Part shown: positions 5,319 to 6,160 of the stretch, one piece after another
How the letters are laid out: each line of letters opens with the position of its first letter
Numbering within the stretch: position 1 is the stretch's first letter
Assembly: GCA_023486985.1 (NCBI GenBank)
Contig: JAMDEM010000081.1
Location: forward strand, 1-6,160
Source of the DNA: Bacillota bacterium
GTDB lineage: Bacteria; Vulcanimicrobiota; JAMDEM01
Length of the DNA: 6,160 nt
Direction: 5' to 3'
Notes under the pieces: generated by a model
Seen by the model: the letters and a program-made list of their open reading frames with translations, nothing else
Told to the model about the DNA's origin: nothing
Database searches by the model: none
Program-made: the position numbers and the translations under genes

Positions 5319-6160
5319 GTGCTTTCTAATATAAAGCAAAATATTCATAAAAGGGCAATGAACATCTCACAGTGGTCCATTGACCATCCCTATACTGTCA
5401 TTGCCTTCTTTGTCGGGGTATTAATTCTGGCTGTAGTAGCCATAGGTTTCTATATGCCCCGCCGTATGATGCCTTATGTGGAAAGCCCCATCATAGGTGT
5501 AGTTAGCATGATGCCGGGCCTTTCGGCACAGGAGATGGAGATGTATATCTCCAAGCCGATTGAAGAATCGCTGGTAAACGTAAAAAATCTTCGCTATATA
5601 AGATCCACTTCCCAGGACGGCTTATCTATTGTAAGCCTTGAATTTTTCTATAAAACTGATATGAAAAAAGCTCTCTTTGATGTTCAGGCTTTGATGAATG
5701 TCGTACAGGCAAACCTTCCTGCTACAGGAGCTAATCTAAAACCTTCATGGGTGGTGGCAATTGACCCCCTTAACATTCCCATTCTTTCTTTAAGCCTGAA
5801 AGGAGAAGGCTGGGACCCTCTTAAATTAAGAGAGTTTGCCGATAACGAAGTGGTAAACCGCCTTAAGACTGTAAAAGATGTTTATTCTGTGGTTCCCTAC
5901 GGAGGCTATAAAAGGCAGCTTCAGGTAAGAGTTGACCGGAACAAGCTTGCTGCTTATGGTTTATCAATACTGGATGTGAAAAATGCCATAGATAAATTTA
6001 ATGTAACCCGCCCGGGCGGAAACCTTACTTACGGTCCCTTTGAATCAATTATCCGCGTTGACAGCCGCGCCCTTGATGCAGAAACTGTTATGAATTACCC
6101 CGTCGGCTCCATAAAAAGCGGAGAAAGTAAAGCAACGCCTTTTTCAGGCGGCACCTCCGG
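5319..6160 (+). CDS. RND efflux pump, inner-membrane permease subunit (5' part, runs off the window)
   Basis: This is a proton-driven RND-superfamily exporter and partner of the adaptor upstream. Only 280 codons are visible of a protein usually over 1,000 residues long. After a short cytoplasmic start comes WSIDHPYTV and TM1 (about 26-45), then RRMMPYVESPIIGVVS and SAQEMEMYISKPIEESL, the standard entry into the periplasmic porter domain. The LRYIRSTSQDGLSIVSLEF and YGLSILDVKNAI segments are further porter-domain hallmarks. The transmembrane proton-relay acids and any metal-selective Met residues of the CusA type lie beyond the window. Metal (CusA/CzcA-like) versus broad-range (HAE1-like) specificity therefore cannot be read here; the neighbours suggest metal. 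I chose GTG 5319 because AAAGGA lies eight bases upstream. ATG 5301 has no ribosome-binding site. ATG 5358 has AAGGG only two bases away but gives the MNISQWS start common in homologues, so it remains possible. The frame is open to the end. Confidence 0.96.
   Translation, partial: MLSNIKQNIHKRAMNISQWSIDHPYTVIAFFVGVLILAVVAIGFYMPRRMMPYVESPIIGVVSMMPGLSAQEMEMYISKPIEESLVNVKNLRYIRSTSQDGLSIVSLEFFYKTDMKKALFDVQALMNVVQANLPATGANLKPSWVVAIDPLNIPILSLSLKGEGWDPLKLREFADNEVVNRLKTVKDVYSVVPYGGYKRQLQVRVDRNKLAAYGLSILDVKNAIDKFNVTRPGGNLTYGPFESIIRVDSRALDAETVMNYPVGSIKSGESKATPFSGGTS

Noticed and set aside
1..6160. CRISPR array, tRNA, rRNA, insertion sequence or phage genes
   Set aside because: No evenly spaced direct repeats, tRNA cloverleaf signals, transposase motifs or phage proteins are visible.

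Overview
The window (about 42% GC by eye) suggests a diderm bacterium, probably from a lineage without close cultured relatives. It encodes a periplasmic adaptor and inner-membrane pump of the RND tripartite class, which need an outer membrane, plus a lipobox-bearing lipoprotein. Strong Shine-Dalgarno sites and extended -10 (TGnTATAAT) promoters are typical bacterial signals. The sequence alone does not fix the phylum.

Layout. The left half reads leftward. glgA (glycogen synthase, 1418-2899) is followed by a two-gene unit: a membrane-anchored OB-fold protein with a Cys/His-rich linker (884-1345), then, four bases later, an M48 zinc-metalloprotease lipoprotein (139-879, probable TTG start). 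Positions 1-138 hold a terminator-like hairpin and, at the very edge, a 19-base inverted copy of a piece of the M48 gene.

The right half reads rightward and is a metal or efflux locus. It holds a 79-residue single-pass membrane protein ending in a heavy-metal-binding domain (3073-3312) and a strong intrinsic terminator (3342-3368). Next come a 534-residue CusB/CzcB-type adaptor carrying a second, closely related copy of that domain plus Met-rich segments (3569-5173), and the first 280 codons of an RND pump (5319 to the window end). The adaptor and pump should form a tripartite export complex with an outer-membrane factor that is not seen here. The Cys/His/Met ligands favour a soft metal such as copper or silver, but the metal is not proven.

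Regulation. The most notable signal is a 32-base promoter block, TTCATAA-N19-TATAAT. It occurs upstream of the small metal-binding protein, upstream of the adaptor, and on the other strand upstream of the OB-fold/M48 pair. The two plus-strand copies match at 28 of 32 bases, and none has a good -35 box. This suggests that the OB-fold/M48 pair and the metal-efflux genes share one activator, while glgA lies between them under a different promoter that overlaps a palindrome. I found no RNA gene, CRISPR array, insertion sequence or origin.
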